NCBI GenBank assembly: GCA_031256955.1
Contig: JAIRPP010000013.1
Span: 124,001 to 188,000 of the forward strand
From: Candidatus Methanoplasma sp.
Lineage (GTDB): Archaea; Thermoplasmatota; Thermoplasmata; Methanomassiliicoccales; Methanomethylophilaceae
Direction of reading: 5' to 3'
DNA length: 64,000 nt
Both the position numbers and the translations under genes were made by a program. The notes beneath the pieces are model-generated. The model worked only from the letters and a program-made list of their open reading frames with translations, had not been told where the DNA came from and did no database searches. Positions 25,102-33,703 of this stretch are shown here, one piece after another; within the stretch, counting starts at the first letter, position 1; each line of letters starts with the position of its first letter.

Positions 25102-27159
25102 TCACCCCTCGCCGAAGAACCTGGCCGCGTCCCCCACGGGGTCCAGCGACAGCGTCGCGTCCAGCTGCCTCTCGTACCTGGACGCCCTGGAATCCAGTAT
25201 GACCGCCATGCCCCTGTCGGTCTCGGTCCTTATGAGGCGGCCCACCGCCTGCCTGATCTTCCTGACCGCGGGCGTCTCGCTGGTGAACTTCCACCCCGTC
25301 CCCGGCCCGTACCTCGCGTCCAGCAGGTCCTGCGCCGCCTTCGCCTCTATGGACGGCGGGGGGTACGGGATCCCTACTATGACCGCGAAGCACAGCTCGT
25401 CCCCGGGGAAGTCTATGCCCTCCGCCACGGACCCCCCCATGACGCTGAAGAAGACCCCGTTCCTGCCCCTCCTGAACGCGTCCAGGGACCTGGAGGTGCT
25501 CTTCTGCCTCCCGGACTCCTCCCAGAACAGGCTCTTGGCTATGCCCCTCTCCATGGCGGGGCGCATGCTCCTCATCATCCTGTACGACGTGAAGAACACC
25601 AGCGTGTTCTTCTCCACCGCGTTGCAGAGCCTCACGATCCTGTCCTCCATCCTGGAGACCACGGCGGGGTTCTGCATGTCCTCGTACTTCGTGCTCATGT
25701 CCCCCACGTACACGACCTTCTTGTTCTCCTTCGGGAACGGGGACGGGTACGTCCTGGGGACGGAGTTCTTGGGCAGCCCCATGATCTTCTGGTACTGCTC
25801 CAGCGGGGCGAGCGTCCCGGACATGTGGACCGCCCCCGGCAGCCCCTGCATGAACTCCACTATCCTCTTGGGGTCTATGCACGCGGCGTGGAGGTACTCG
25901 CCGTCGTCGCCGGTCTTGACCCCCCTGACGTACCCGTCGGAGGGGGTGCCGATCCACAGGGAGAGGGCGGTCCCGACGGCCAGTATCTCCGACGAGGCGC
26001 GGGCCCCGTCCTCGGACAGGGCCTCCATCCTGGCCTCGCCTATGCCTATGAGGTCCCCTATGGCCGCGGACAGCCCCTCCCTCCCGATCTTGAGCCTGGA
26101 CAGCATCGCGTCCTCCAGCGCGTCCTTCGGGAGCACCGCCTCCGTCTTGGAGAACGGGATGTGCTCCGAGGCCAGCCGCTTCACCGAGGCCCTGAGATGC
26201 CTGAGGAAGTCATCGATGGCGATCCCGCCCGCTATGGACCTCGACTTCACCGCGGCGCACTCGTCCAAGGCCGATTCTATGGACCTCATGGTCAGGGAGA
26301 AGCTCTCCTGCTCCCTGGCCGCGTCCGCCAGGTTGTGCGCCTCGTCCACTATCAGCGTCATGGGCGCGTCCTCCCCGCCGAGGTTGCTGAGGAAGTTCGC
26401 CCTTATGTCTTCCGAGAGCACCTGTATGTACGGCGCGACCACCACGTCCATGCGCCTCATGAGCATCTTCTTGACCTCGTACGGGCACGCGCCCAGGCTC
26501 TCGCAGTGCCTGTCCAGCTCGTCCGACGTCGGGAAGCTCGCCCTGCAGTAGGCCTCGGCGGAGTCCAGCGCGCCCTTGGTCCGGTCGTAGTACCTGCACC
26601 CGCCCGCCTGCCCCCTGTTGCTCCTCTGCTTCCTGTCCTCGCACATCAGCGAGAGGACTCCGGGCGGCAGGGGGTCCTGCCCCGTGGCGGCGTGGAGGGG
26701 GCAGGACTTGCTCCTGCCCGTGACGGTCATGCCGGACACGTCCCTTATGCACGATATCGCCTTGAGCTCCTTCATAACCTGGTCGCACTGCGATATGGTG
26801 CGGGTGAGGTACACTATCTTCTTGCCCCTGGCCTTGGCGTGCTCCAGCGCCCCCGCGAGGGACACTATGGTCTTCCCGGTGCCCGTGCCGGACTCCATCA
26901 GGATGTGCCTTCCCTCGTCCAGGGCCCTGCGTATGTCGGACACCATGTCCCCCTGGCACGCCCTGGGGACGTAGGGCATGTAGGGCATGCCCTCGTTCTC
27001 CGCCGTCAGGACCTTCGGCGGGAGCGCGCGGTCGTCGTAGTCGGACAGGGACCTCCTCTCGACCACCGAATCGCCGTCCAGCGGCCTCCTGCACCTGGAG
27101 CACCATCCGCGGCCCGGGAGGACCAGCGTGCCGCACCTCGCGCAGAACTGACTAGCCAT
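25102..27159 (-). CDS. XPD/DinG-like superfamily 2 DNA helicase with N-terminal zinc ribbon
   Basis: 685 aa. It starts with a zinc ribbon (C6, C9, C20, C23). The helicase has Walker A GTGTGKT at 91-97 and a Walker B DEAH box in LIVDEAHNLAD. Between them is a Cys-rich segment (SCPL, MCED, GCRYYD, YCRASF, ACPYE), as expected for the [4Fe-4S] domain of Rad3/XPD helicases. C-terminal motifs include the SVMGGSVAEGIDFPG block and QAVGRLIRTETDRG. A 5'-3' helicase in DNA repair is likely. It is divergent from the pyridoxal kinase gene. Confidence 0.9.
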   Translation of the reverse strand: MASQFCARCGTLVLPGRGWCSRCRRPLDGDSVVERRSLSDYDDRALPPKVLTAENEGMPYMPYVPRACQGDMVSDIRRALDEGRHILMESGTGTGKTIVSLAGALEHAKARGKKIVYLTRTISQCDQVMKELKAISCIRDVSGMTVTGRSKSCPLHAATGQDPLPPGVLSLMCEDRKQRSNRGQAGGCRYYDRTKGALDSAEAYCRASFPTSDELDRHCESLGACPYEVKKMLMRRMDVVVAPYIQVLSEDIRANFLSNLGGEDAPMTLIVDEAHNLADAAREQESFSLTMRSIESALDECAAVKSRSIAGGIAIDDFLRHLRASVKRLASEHIPFSKTEAVLPKDALEDAMLSRLKIGREGLSAAIGDLIGIGEARMEALSEDGARASSEILAVGTALSLWIGTPSDGYVRGVKTGDDGEYLHAACIDPKRIVEFMQGLPGAVHMSGTLAPLEQYQKIMGLPKNSVPRTYPSPFPKENKKVVYVGDMSTKYEDMQNPAVVSRMEDRIVRLCNAVEKNTLVFFTSYRMMRSMRPAMERGIAKSLFWEESGRQKSTSRSLDAFRRGRNGVFFSVMGGSVAEGIDFPGDELCFAVIVGIPYPPPSIEAKAAQDLLDARYGPGTGWKFTSETPAVRKIRQAVGRLIRTETDRGMAVILDSRASRYERQLDATLSLDPVGDAARFFGEG

Positions 27160-27255
27160 GCCGGCGTGAGTCCCGTGGAGGTTATAATGGTATCTGGCGG
27201 GCGCGGGCGCCCGCGACAGGTTGTATTATATCCCCGCTACGGCGTTGAAAGGGGC

Positions 27256-28167
27256 ATGCAGAAGCGGGTGCTCGCGATACACGACGTCTCATGCTTCGGG
27301 AAGTGCTCCCTGACCGTGGCGCTGCCCATAATATCCGCCGCGGGCGCGGAGTGCGCGGTGCTCCCCACCGCCGTCCTGTCCACCCACACCGGCGGGTTCG
27401 AGGGCTTCACGTACAGGGACATGACCGGGGACCTGCTGCCGATCGTGGACCACTGGAAGTCCCTGGGGCTGAGGTTCGACTACATATACACCGGGTTCCT
27501 GGGGTCCTTCGAGCAGATTGACATGGTCGGGGGCATAATCGATCGCCTCCGGGACGGGGGGACCACGGTGGTCGTGGATCCCGTCATGGCGGACAACGGG
27601 GAGCTCTACAAGGTCTTCCCGGAGGAGTTCCCGGAGGGGATGAGGGGGCTCTGCGGGAAGGCGGACGTCATCCTGCCGAACATCACGGAGGCGTCCCTGC
27701 TGACCGGCTCGGAGTACCGCGAGGGGCCGCACTCGGAGGGCTATGCGGAGGGGCTCCTCTCCGAGCTGCGGTCGGTGTGCCCCGGGAGCTCCGTCCTCAC
27801 GGGGGTGGAGTTCGACGGGGGTGCGCTGGAGCCCGTGCTGTTCGGCCCCGGCGGGAGGGGCGCCTACGCCGTCATCACGCCCGGGGCGCGCCACTACCTC
27901 GGCGCGGCGTGCGGGTCGCCGGACGGGAGGGTGTCCTACGCGCTCCACTCCCTGATCCCGGGGAGGTACCACGGCACGGGGGACGTGTTCGGGTCGGCGG
28001 TGGTGGCCGCCCTGGCCAACGGGCTGAGCCTGGACAAGGCGGCGGAGATCGCCGTGAGGTACACCGCGGGGAGCATACTGAGGACGGCGGAGGCGGGCAC
28101 GGACGTGAGGTTCGGTGTCGACTTCGAGGCGGGCATAGGCGGCCTCATAGAGGATCTGAAGAGATGA
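27256..28167 (+). CDS. pdxK: Pyridoxal/pyridoxine kinase
   Basis: 303 aa ribokinase-fold enzyme that phosphorylates B6 vitamers in the salvage of pyridoxal phosphate. Visible features: AIHDVSCFGKCSLTVALPI at the N-terminus, LPTAVLSTHTGGFEG, DPVMADNGELYKVF near 115-128, LPNITEASLLTG near 151-162, and the catalytic anion hole PGRYHGTGDVFGSAVVAAL near 240-258. ATG 27256 follows AAAGGGGC and matches the family start; the very long frame upstream overlaps the helicase and is not coding. The stop overlaps an ATG of the acetyltransferase gene. Confidence 0.9.
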   Translation: MQKRVLAIHDVSCFGKCSLTVALPIISAAGAECAVLPTAVLSTHTGGFEGFTYRDMTGDLLPIVDHWKSLGLRFDYIYTGFLGSFEQIDMVGGIIDRLRDGGTTVVVDPVMADNGELYKVFPEEFPEGMRGLCGKADVILPNITEASLLTGSEYREGPHSEGYAEGLLSELRSVCPGSSVLTGVEFDGGALEPVLFGPGGRGAYAVITPGARHYLGAACGSPDGRVSYALHSLIPGRYHGTGDVFGSAVVAALANGLSLDKAAEIAVRYTAGSILRTAEAGTDVRFGVDFEAGIGGLIEDLKR

Positions 28168-28184
28168 CCGAGGAGGGAGGATGC

Positions 28185-28688
28185 ATGGCGGGAGCGGGCG
28201 TCGGGCTGGAGTTCCTGGGCGAGTCCAGCGCGGGCAGGCTGTCGGAGATAGCGCGCCCCATATGGATGGAGTGCTATCCGGGCATGATCGGGCGGGAGGC
28301 GACGGAGCTCATATTCGAGGACTGGCAGTCGGAGGAGGCCATAAGGAGGCAGATCCGCGAGGGGTACCTGTACTCCTTCGTGATGTCGGACGGGGAGGTC
28401 GCGGGGTACGTGTGCGTCCGCCCGGAGGGGAGGGACCTGTGCATAAGCAAGGTGTACGTGGACGCGGCGCACCGCGGGACCGGGCTGGGGTCCAGGGCGA
28501 TATCGAGCCTGATAGAGTACGGCAGGGGCATAGGCTCCGAGAGGGCGTACCTCCACGTGAACAAGAAGAACGCGCAGGCGATACGCGCATACGAGGCCAA
28601 CGGCATGGAGATAGTGAGCTCCAGGACGGTCCCGTTCAGGGACGGCATAGTCATAGACGACTACGTCATGGAATACAGGTACGTGTGA
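28185..28688 (+). CDS. GNAT family N-acetyltransferase
   Basis: 167 aa. Core GNAT features: strand VAGYVCVRPEGRDLCISKVYVD, then the acetyl-CoA loop HRGTGLGSRAISSLIEYG, and the motif B region AYLHVNKKNAQAIRAYEANGM. The acceptor is unknown. ATG 28185 is chosen for its GGAGGGAGG ribosome-binding site; an alternative ATG at 28164 overlaps the pdxK stop as ATGA and would add seven residues. The gene is 2 bases upstream of the radical SAM gene, so pdxK, this gene and ygiQ probably form one operon. Confidence 0.85.
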   Translation: MAGAGVGLEFLGESSAGRLSEIARPIWMECYPGMIGREATELIFEDWQSEEAIRRQIREGYLYSFVMSDGEVAGYVCVRPEGRDLCISKVYVDAAHRGTGLGSRAISSLIEYGRGIGSERAYLHVNKKNAQAIRAYEANGMEIVSSRTVPFRDGIVIDDYVMEYRYV

Positions 28689-28690
28689 CC

Positions 28691-30403
28691 ATGTTCCTGC
28701 CGACCTCCCTGGAAGAGGCCCGGAGGCTGGGGTGGGACCGCGTGGACGTCGCCATCGTCTCGGGGGACGCGTACATAGACTCCCCGTACAACGGCGCGGC
28801 GGTGATAGGGCGCTGGCTGACGGAGAGCGGGTTCAGGGCGGGGATCATATCGCAGCCCCGCATGGATTCCGGCGAGGACATAGGGAGGCTGGGGGAGCCG
28901 AGCCTGTTCTGGAGCGTGACGGCGGGGTCCGTGGACTCCATGGTGGCCAACTACACGCCCACGGGCAAGTTCAGAAAGGACGACGACTTCACGCCGGGCG
29001 GAGCCAACGACAGGCGCCCGGACAGGGCGGCCATAGCCTACTCCAACCTCATACGGAGGCACTTCAAGGGGAGGCCCATAGCGCTGGGGGGGATCGAGGC
29101 GAGCCTCCGGCGCGTCGCCCACTACGACGCGTGGTCCGACTCCGTCCGGAGGAGCGTCCTGTTCGACGCGAAGGCGGACTTCATAACGTACGGCATGGCG
29201 GAGCTCTCGAACCTGGAGCTGGCCCGCGCCCTGAGGGACGGGGGGGACGCGCGGGGGATCAGGGGGACGTGCGTGATATCGAGGGAGGCCAGGAAGGGAT
29301 ACGCGGAGATGCCGTCGTTCGAGAGGTGCCGCGACGACCCGGGGGCGTTCCTGGAGGCGTTCCGGATGTTCCGCGACAACGGCGACCCCGCGACCGCGTC
29401 GGGGCTCTGCCAGGCGCACGGCGACAGGTTCCTGGTCCAGAACCCCCCGTCGCGCCACCTGAGCCAATCGGAGCTGGACCGGATCCATTCGATGGGCTAC
29501 GAGCGCTCGGTGCACCCGAGGTGCGCCGCGAGGGGCCCCGTGAGGGCGATGGAGACCATCAAGAACTCCGTAACCACCCACCGCGGGTGCTACGGGGGCT
29601 GCTCGTTCTGCGCCATATCGGCGCACCAGGGGAGGTGCGTGGTGTCCAGGTCCGAGGAGTCGATAATCGCGGAGATCGAGGCGATCGCGTCCTCCCCGGG
29701 GTTCAACGGCATAATCTACGATCTGGGCGGGCCCACGGCCAACATGTACGGCATAGAATGCCCCGCGAAGCCCGTCCGCGGGGCGTGCAGGGACAGGGAG
29801 TGCCTGTACCCGTCCCCGTGCAGGTACCTCCCCATAGACCACTCGGCGCAGATCAGGCTGCTGGAGAGGGCGTCGTCCGTCCCGGGCGTGAAGAGGGCGT
29901 TCGTGTCGTCGGGGGTGCGGCACGACATGGTGGTGGCGGACCGCGCGCACGGGAGGGAGTACGTGGACGCGCTGGTGGGCGGGGGGCACGTGTCGGGGCA
30001 GCTGAAGATCGCCCCGGAGCATTCGTCGGAGAAGGTCCTGGGCCTCATGGGGAAGCCGGGGCCGGAGGCCCTGCTGAGGTTCAAGGAGATGTTCGACGAT
30101 TCGGCGAGGTGCGCCGGGAGGGACCTGTTCCTGACGTACTACCTGATGGCGGCGCATCCGGGGTGCACGGAGGAGGACATGAGGGAGCTGGGGGACTTCG
30201 CGAGGAGGGAGCTCAGGACGAACCCGGAGCAGGTCCAGATATTCACGCCGACCCCGTCGACGGCGTCCACGGCGATGTATCACGCCCGTCGGAACCCGAG
30301 GGACGGCTCGGAGGTGAGGTCGGAGAGGTCCCCCCAGATGAAGCAGAGGCAGAAGGAGGCGGTGACCCGCGGGAGGGCGCGGGACGGAAGGGGGAGAGGC
30401 TGA
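28691..30403 (+). CDS. YgiQ/UPF0313 radical SAM protein
   Basis: 570 aa. N-terminal MFLPTSLEEARRLGWDRVDV and the diagnostic SGDAYIDSPYNGAAVIGRWL of the family, followed by GGIEASLRRVAHYDAWSD. The radical SAM CxxxCxxC lies near residue 300 (RGCYGGCSFCAIS). A second Cys group (CRDRECLYPSPC) and APEHSSEKVLGLMGKPG come later, with a C-terminal TPTPSTASTAMYH. The reaction is not established for this family. The start ATG lies 2 bases after the acetyltransferase stop. It is the last gene before the variable region. Confidence 0.9.
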   Translation: MFLPTSLEEARRLGWDRVDVAIVSGDAYIDSPYNGAAVIGRWLTESGFRAGIISQPRMDSGEDIGRLGEPSLFWSVTAGSVDSMVANYTPTGKFRKDDDFTPGGANDRRPDRAAIAYSNLIRRHFKGRPIALGGIEASLRRVAHYDAWSDSVRRSVLFDAKADFITYGMAELSNLELARALRDGGDARGIRGTCVISREARKGYAEMPSFERCRDDPGAFLEAFRMFRDNGDPATASGLCQAHGDRFLVQNPPSRHLSQSELDRIHSMGYERSVHPRCAARGPVRAMETIKNSVTTHRGCYGGCSFCAISAHQGRCVVSRSEESIIAEIEAIASSPGFNGIIYDLGGPTANMYGIECPAKPVRGACRDRECLYPSPCRYLPIDHSAQIRLLERASSVPGVKRAFVSSGVRHDMVVADRAHGREYVDALVGGGHVSGQLKIAPEHSSEKVLGLMGKPGPEALLRFKEMFDDSARCAGRDLFLTYYLMAAHPGCTEEDMRELGDFARRELRTNPEQVQIFTPTPSTASTAMYHARRNPRDGSEVRSERSPQMKQRQKEAVTRGRARDGRGRG

Positions 30404-30429
30404 CAGAACCGCTCCTGTCCGATATTCGC

Positions 30430-30577
30430 TATCCGCCTGCCTGTTTTGTCCGACCCTCCGCAATCGATCAGTCCCGCCTCGCGCATGGCCGCGAGGTCCG
30501 TCGCGGTCGTACGACCGTCTCTGCGGAGCGCGTCGAGGATCCTCGCCCAGGACTCGTTTGCGAAGACATTCTCATGG
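30430..30577 (-). pseudogene. Decayed third helix-turn-helix unit of the AlbA_2 gene
   Basis: On the minus strand this stretch reads NVFANESWARILDALRRDG, the same start as the second HTH unit of the gene at 30652-32268. It then loses the middle of the unit and resumes at LAAMREAGLIDCGG. It lies beyond the present stop codon, across the minisatellite, and is no longer translated with the gene. It marks an earlier, longer form of the protein. Confidence 0.7.
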
Positions 30578-30679
30578 ACTCCATCATGGACTTCTCATGG
30601 ACTCCATCATGGACTCCATCATGGACTTCTCATGGACTTCTCATGGACTTCTCATGGACTTCTCATGGACTTCTCATGG
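30578..30679 (-). repeat. Minisatellite of mixed 11-bp and 12-bp units at the 3' end of the AlbA_2 gene
   Basis: Nine units are visible on the plus strand: 12-bp ACTCCATCATGG at 30578, 30601 and 30613, and 11-bp ACTTCTCATGG at 30590, 30625, 30636, 30647, 30658 and 30669. The related 12-bp unit also sits in frame in the linker before the second HTH unit (30893-30916). The 12-bp units keep frame and encode HDGV-like repeats. The 11-bp units shift it, and the third 11-bp unit entered creates the TGA stop at 30652. Confidence 0.9.
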
Positions 30680-32268
30680 ACATTTACAGAGACCTTCACG
30701 ATCCACCTGCCCCCCATATCGGGACCCTTACGATCGATCAAGCCCGCCTTGCGCATGGCTCCTAGGTGGCGCCACACGGTCTTCTCCGAGATGCCCAGCG
30801 TGGCCGACAGGTCCGCGATGGTCATGAACCCGTCTCTGCGGAGCGCGTCGAGGATCCTCGCCCAGGACTCGTTTGCGAAGACATTCTCATGGACACCATC
30901 ATGGACACCATCATGGACATTTACAGGGACGTTCACGATCCACCTGCCCCCATTGTCAGGGCCCTCGCGATCGATCAGTCCCGCCTCGCGCATGGCTGCG
31001 AGGTGGCGCCATGCTGTCTTCTCCGAGACGCCCAGCATGACCGACAGGCCCGCGATGGTCATGGACCCGTCTCTGCGGAACGCGTCGAGGATCTTCACCC
31101 AAGACTCGTTTTCATAGATGTCTCCATTGGTCCCTATCAGGCCGTACGCCCTCAGGCGCGAGAGATACGCCTTGTCCACGTTCAGAGTGAGGATTATGTT
31201 GGACGGGTTCATGTAATACGACGGCTCGGGCTTTTTCGCCGCGCGGCACGCGTTCCGGATGCGCTCGACCCCCCTGCCCCACGCCTCGGTGTGCCCGCAT
31301 TTGAAGAACGCGTCGGCCACGAGCGGGTTGTGCGGGCGCGACTGGTGCGGGCCGATCAGGTCGTCGAGGCTCCAGTCCTCCGGAAGGCGCCAGTCGTTCA
31401 TGACCATGACCTTGTCGTCGTACACCCTGATCTGGATGGGGGCGCAGGCGCTGTAGTTCTTGTGCGCGATGGCGTTTATGACCGCCTCCCTGATGGCGCC
31501 CTTGGCGACGGGGTAATCCTCCACGCGCTGTATGCCCTCGTAGCTTATCAGGCCCTTGAAATATTTGGAGAAGAGCACCTCGAGCACGCGGTCGGGCATG
31601 GTTACCAGGGGGCCGTGGACCTCGTCCTGGTACTTGATCTCCGCATCGTCGGTGAAGTAGGCGATCTTCACGTATGCGCCGCGGATCCACCTCTCCGAAT
31701 CCTCATGGAACAGCAGCACTGCGGCGCGGGTCAGGAATCTCCCCTCGACGAGCCGCAGGATCTTGAGCAGGTCGGCGTCGCCGACGTCGAGATCCTCCTT
31801 GGTGAGGCGCTCGCGCGACAGGGCGAGCCTGCGGAACGCGCGGAACGCGGACGGATCCAGGTCGTCCGCCGCCACTCCGGGCAGGGGCACCGAATCCCAC
31901 GTTCTGCCGTATGCGCGGAGGACGAACTCGTCCAGGGACGCGCCGGAGATCTCCTGCGTCGTGCTGCCGGAGCGGCGGTAGTAGCGCCCGTGGAGATTGA
32001 TCGGATTCGGATAGCGCTCCACGCTTATCGACACGATATCCCTGCCGCCTTCGCGGACGAGGTCCGCTCCGACTATGACGCCGAGAACGTTGCGGATCTT
32101 GTTCGGGATCTCCTCCAGCATCCTGTCCGCGTCGGGGACGCCCACGGGGGCCCCGTCGTCGCTCCTGCCTATCTCGAGGACTCCCCCCTGCGTGTTCGCG
32201 AAGGCGCATATCGTCTTCAGATGGTCGTCCTTCCAGGACTCCTTCCATTCCCTGTTCTGGCTTTCCAA
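30652..32268 (-). CDS. Schlafen AlbA_2 / ATP-binding regulator with duplicated C-terminal HTH units
   Basis: 538 aa from TTG 32268. AlbA_2 domain first (EWKESWKDDHLKTICAFANT, YYRRSGSTTQEI), then the ATP-binding domain (AVINAIAHKNYSACAPIQI; EAWGRGVERIRNACR). Two near-identical units of about 80 residues follow, each a winged helix (TIAGLSVMLGVSEKTAWRHL and TIADLSATLGISEKTVWRHL) with a linker made of HDGV repeats. A third unit lies beyond the stop. TTG 32268 aligns with the ATG of the 18468-19889 relative; GTG 32277 is possible. The ATG at 32424 is unlikely, since it lies within a TATA-like GCATATATGG. The protein ends inside the minisatellite. Confidence 0.78.
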   Translation of the reverse strand: MESQNREWKESWKDDHLKTICAFANTQGGVLEIGRSDDGAPVGVPDADRMLEEIPNKIRNVLGVIVGADLVREGGRDIVSISVERYPNPINLHGRYYRRSGSTTQEISGASLDEFVLRAYGRTWDSVPLPGVAADDLDPSAFRAFRRLALSRERLTKEDLDVGDADLLKILRLVEGRFLTRAAVLLFHEDSERWIRGAYVKIAYFTDDAEIKYQDEVHGPLVTMPDRVLEVLFSKYFKGLISYEGIQRVEDYPVAKGAIREAVINAIAHKNYSACAPIQIRVYDDKVMVMNDWRLPEDWSLDDLIGPHQSRPHNPLVADAFFKCGHTEAWGRGVERIRNACRAAKKPEPSYYMNPSNIILTLNVDKAYLSRLRAYGLIGTNGDIYENESWVKILDAFRRDGSMTIAGLSVMLGVSEKTAWRHLAAMREAGLIDREGPDNGGRWIVNVPVNVHDGVHDGVHENVFANESWARILDALRRDGFMTIADLSATLGISEKTVWRHLGAMRKAGLIDRKGPDMGGRWIVKVSVNVHEKSMRSP

Positions 32269-32532
32269 GGCGCTCACTCCCCGGCCTCGCCCCGCGCCCC
32301 CGGCTTCGATCTCGACTTCGGCGCGGGCTCGGATCCGTCGCGGGATCCCCTCCGAGCCATCGTTTCGCTGATACGCATGCGTCCCATCGTCTTCACATCC
32401 TCTGTCTCCGCCCATATATGCCAACCGATCAAAAATAGCTATCTGTCCCTCGGCCGCATGCGTTCCGCCATCTGCGACGGCGATGCCTAAGCGAAGCTGA
32501 AAAGAGAGCGAGATCGCCCAGACGCAGGGGGG

Positions 32533-32542
32533 TTTGTATATC
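32533..32542 (+). promoter_or_regulatory. TATA box of the DUF3990 operon
   Basis: TTTGTATATC lies about 50 bases before TTG 32586, with GGAGG at 32572-32576 as ribosome-binding site. This placement argues against the ATG at 32547, which would lie upstream of the expected transcription start. The gap 32269-32585 otherwise holds only the divergent promoters. Confidence 0.55.
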
Positions 32543-32585
32543 TTCGATGCGATCCGCGTCCAGCCTGCAACGGAGGACGGAGCGC

Positions 32586-33128
32586 TTGGAAACCGATGCC
32601 ATTACCCTATATCATAGCTCGACGCGCGAGCTCGAGGGGATAGACGCGGGCGGAGGCAAGCCGTTCAGAGACTTCGGGAGGGGCTTCTACGCTATGGAGA
32701 GCCGCGAGGCGGCCGCCGGCGAGGCGATCCGCCTCTCCGAGATCGAGTCCCGGCGGCTCGAGCGCATCGGGGCGCCCCAGAAAGTCGCGCCATGGGTCTA
32801 CGAGCTGGAGCTGGACGCGGGCGGGCTCGCGGGCCTGGATGCGAAGAGGTTCGGCCGCGCGAACGGGGATTGGGCCAGATTCGTCGCATCCTGTCGCTCG
32901 GGCGGTTCGGGCCACGGCTTCGACGCGGTAATCGGCCCCGCCGCGGACGGAGAGGCGATCGCCGGGATGCAGGTCTACCTGTCGGGCGGGTTCGGCGACG
33001 CGGATGGCGACGAGGCCGTCGAATTCTTTCTGAAGCGCGTTCGCCCGGAGCGCCTGCCCGTGAAATACCTGTTCGCCACTCAGAGGGCCGCGGGCCTCCT
33101 GGCGCTGAAGGGGAGGTCGATGGCGTGA
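32586..33128 (+). CDS. DUF3990 protein, predicted ADP-ribosyltransferase-like toxin or effector
   Basis: 180 aa from TTG 32586. DUF3990 core: ITLYHSSTRELEGID, then KPFRDFGRGFYAMESREAA (DFG.GFY is the family signature), and a middle part with GHGFDAVIGPAADG. The family is predicted to share the ADP-ribosyltransferase fold, with the H of YHSS as NAD contact. This is fold prediction, not shown activity. It is the first gene of a tight three-gene unit; the next gene starts with GTG overlapping this stop. In other gut microbes DUF3990 is found with DUF3791-like genes, suggesting a toxin-antitoxin or effector-immunity set. Confidence 0.7.
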   Translation: METDAITLYHSSTRELEGIDAGGGKPFRDFGRGFYAMESREAAAGEAIRLSEIESRRLERIGAPQKVAPWVYELELDAGGLAGLDAKRFGRANGDWARFVASCRSGGSGHGFDAVIGPAADGEAIAGMQVYLSGGFGDADGDEAVEFFLKRVRPERLPVKYLFATQRAAGLLALKGRSMA

Positions 33129-33370
33129 CCGTCTCGGGCGATAAGGGCATAGAAATCTGTCAGGACATCGTCGCGACCAGGGCGTCGGAGATGATCTCGG
33201 AGCGCGAGGGCGTCGGCATGACGGAGGCCATAAGGATGCTGATGGCGACGAAGACGTACGCGCTGCTCCTGGACCCGAGATCGTATCTATATCTGGAGAG
33301 CGCGGAATACGTCCTGGACATGTTCCTCGCGGAGCTGCGCGGAGACTGGGAATACTGGGCGAGGGCGTGA
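33125..33370 (+). CDS. Small partner protein of the DUF3990 operon
   Basis: 81 aa, GTG start overlapping the DUF3990 stop by 4 bases. All-helical, acidic. The pattern SYLYLESAEYVLDMFLAELRG near the C-terminus is shared with the protein at 37814-38056 (SYLYHESVEYVLDM..DERRG). Its tight coupling to the DUF3990 gene suggests an antidote or partner role, but no function is known. The next gene follows after 4 bases. Confidence 0.65.
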   Translation: MTVSGDKGIEICQDIVATRASEMISEREGVGMTEAIRMLMATKTYALLLDPRSYLYLESAEYVLDMFLAELRGDWEYWARA

Positions 33371-33374
33371 TCCG

Positions 33375-33605
33375 ATGGACGACGAGGCTTTCCTGCAGGT
33401 GATGATGTCGAACATGTACATGCGCAGGCACGGGATATCCCCGGAGGAGTTCCTCAGGATAGACGCGGAGTGCGACCTGCTGGGCTTCCTGCGCGACGGG
33501 TACGTGCCCTTCCACCTGACGGGGCCCGAGGGGGTCCTGCGGGAGATGGAGGAGTTCATCGCCATCAGGCCCGAAGGGCGGGATCGCCGGGATGCGCGAG
33601 AATGA
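33375..33605 (+). CDS. DUF3791-like small protein
   Basis: 76 aa. The sequence YMRRHGISPEEFLRIDAECD, then LLGFLRDGYVPFHLTGPEGV and LREMEEFI, follows the DUF3791 layout (helix, G...ELF..Y.....I...Y..LH..G...I.DI). It is the third gene of the DUF3990 operon and a paralogue of 38053-38289. Function unknown; association with DUF3990 points to a toxin-antitoxin-like role. Confidence 0.65.
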   Translation: MDDEAFLQVMMSNMYMRRHGISPEEFLRIDAECDLLGFLRDGYVPFHLTGPEGVLREMEEFIAIRPEGRDRRDARE

Positions 33606-33703
33606 GGCCGCGCGCCCTCGGACCCGCGCGCATCTGGCCATAACTGGCGCGGAGCGCCGTTTCAGAGGCAATCCGTTATATTGTCCTAGCGGGATGGGGC
33701 GCC

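Noticed and set aside
25054-27255. Very long plus-strand extension in front of pyridoxal kinase
   Set aside because: It runs antisense to the helicase gene. Its product is Arg, Pro and His-rich without domains, a usual effect of high GC content.
30558-30827. Plus-strand frame coding for repeated MDSIM/SWT units
   Set aside because: It is the antisense of the minisatellite and HTH units of the minus-strand AlbA_2 gene. No ribosome-binding site and no family resemblance.
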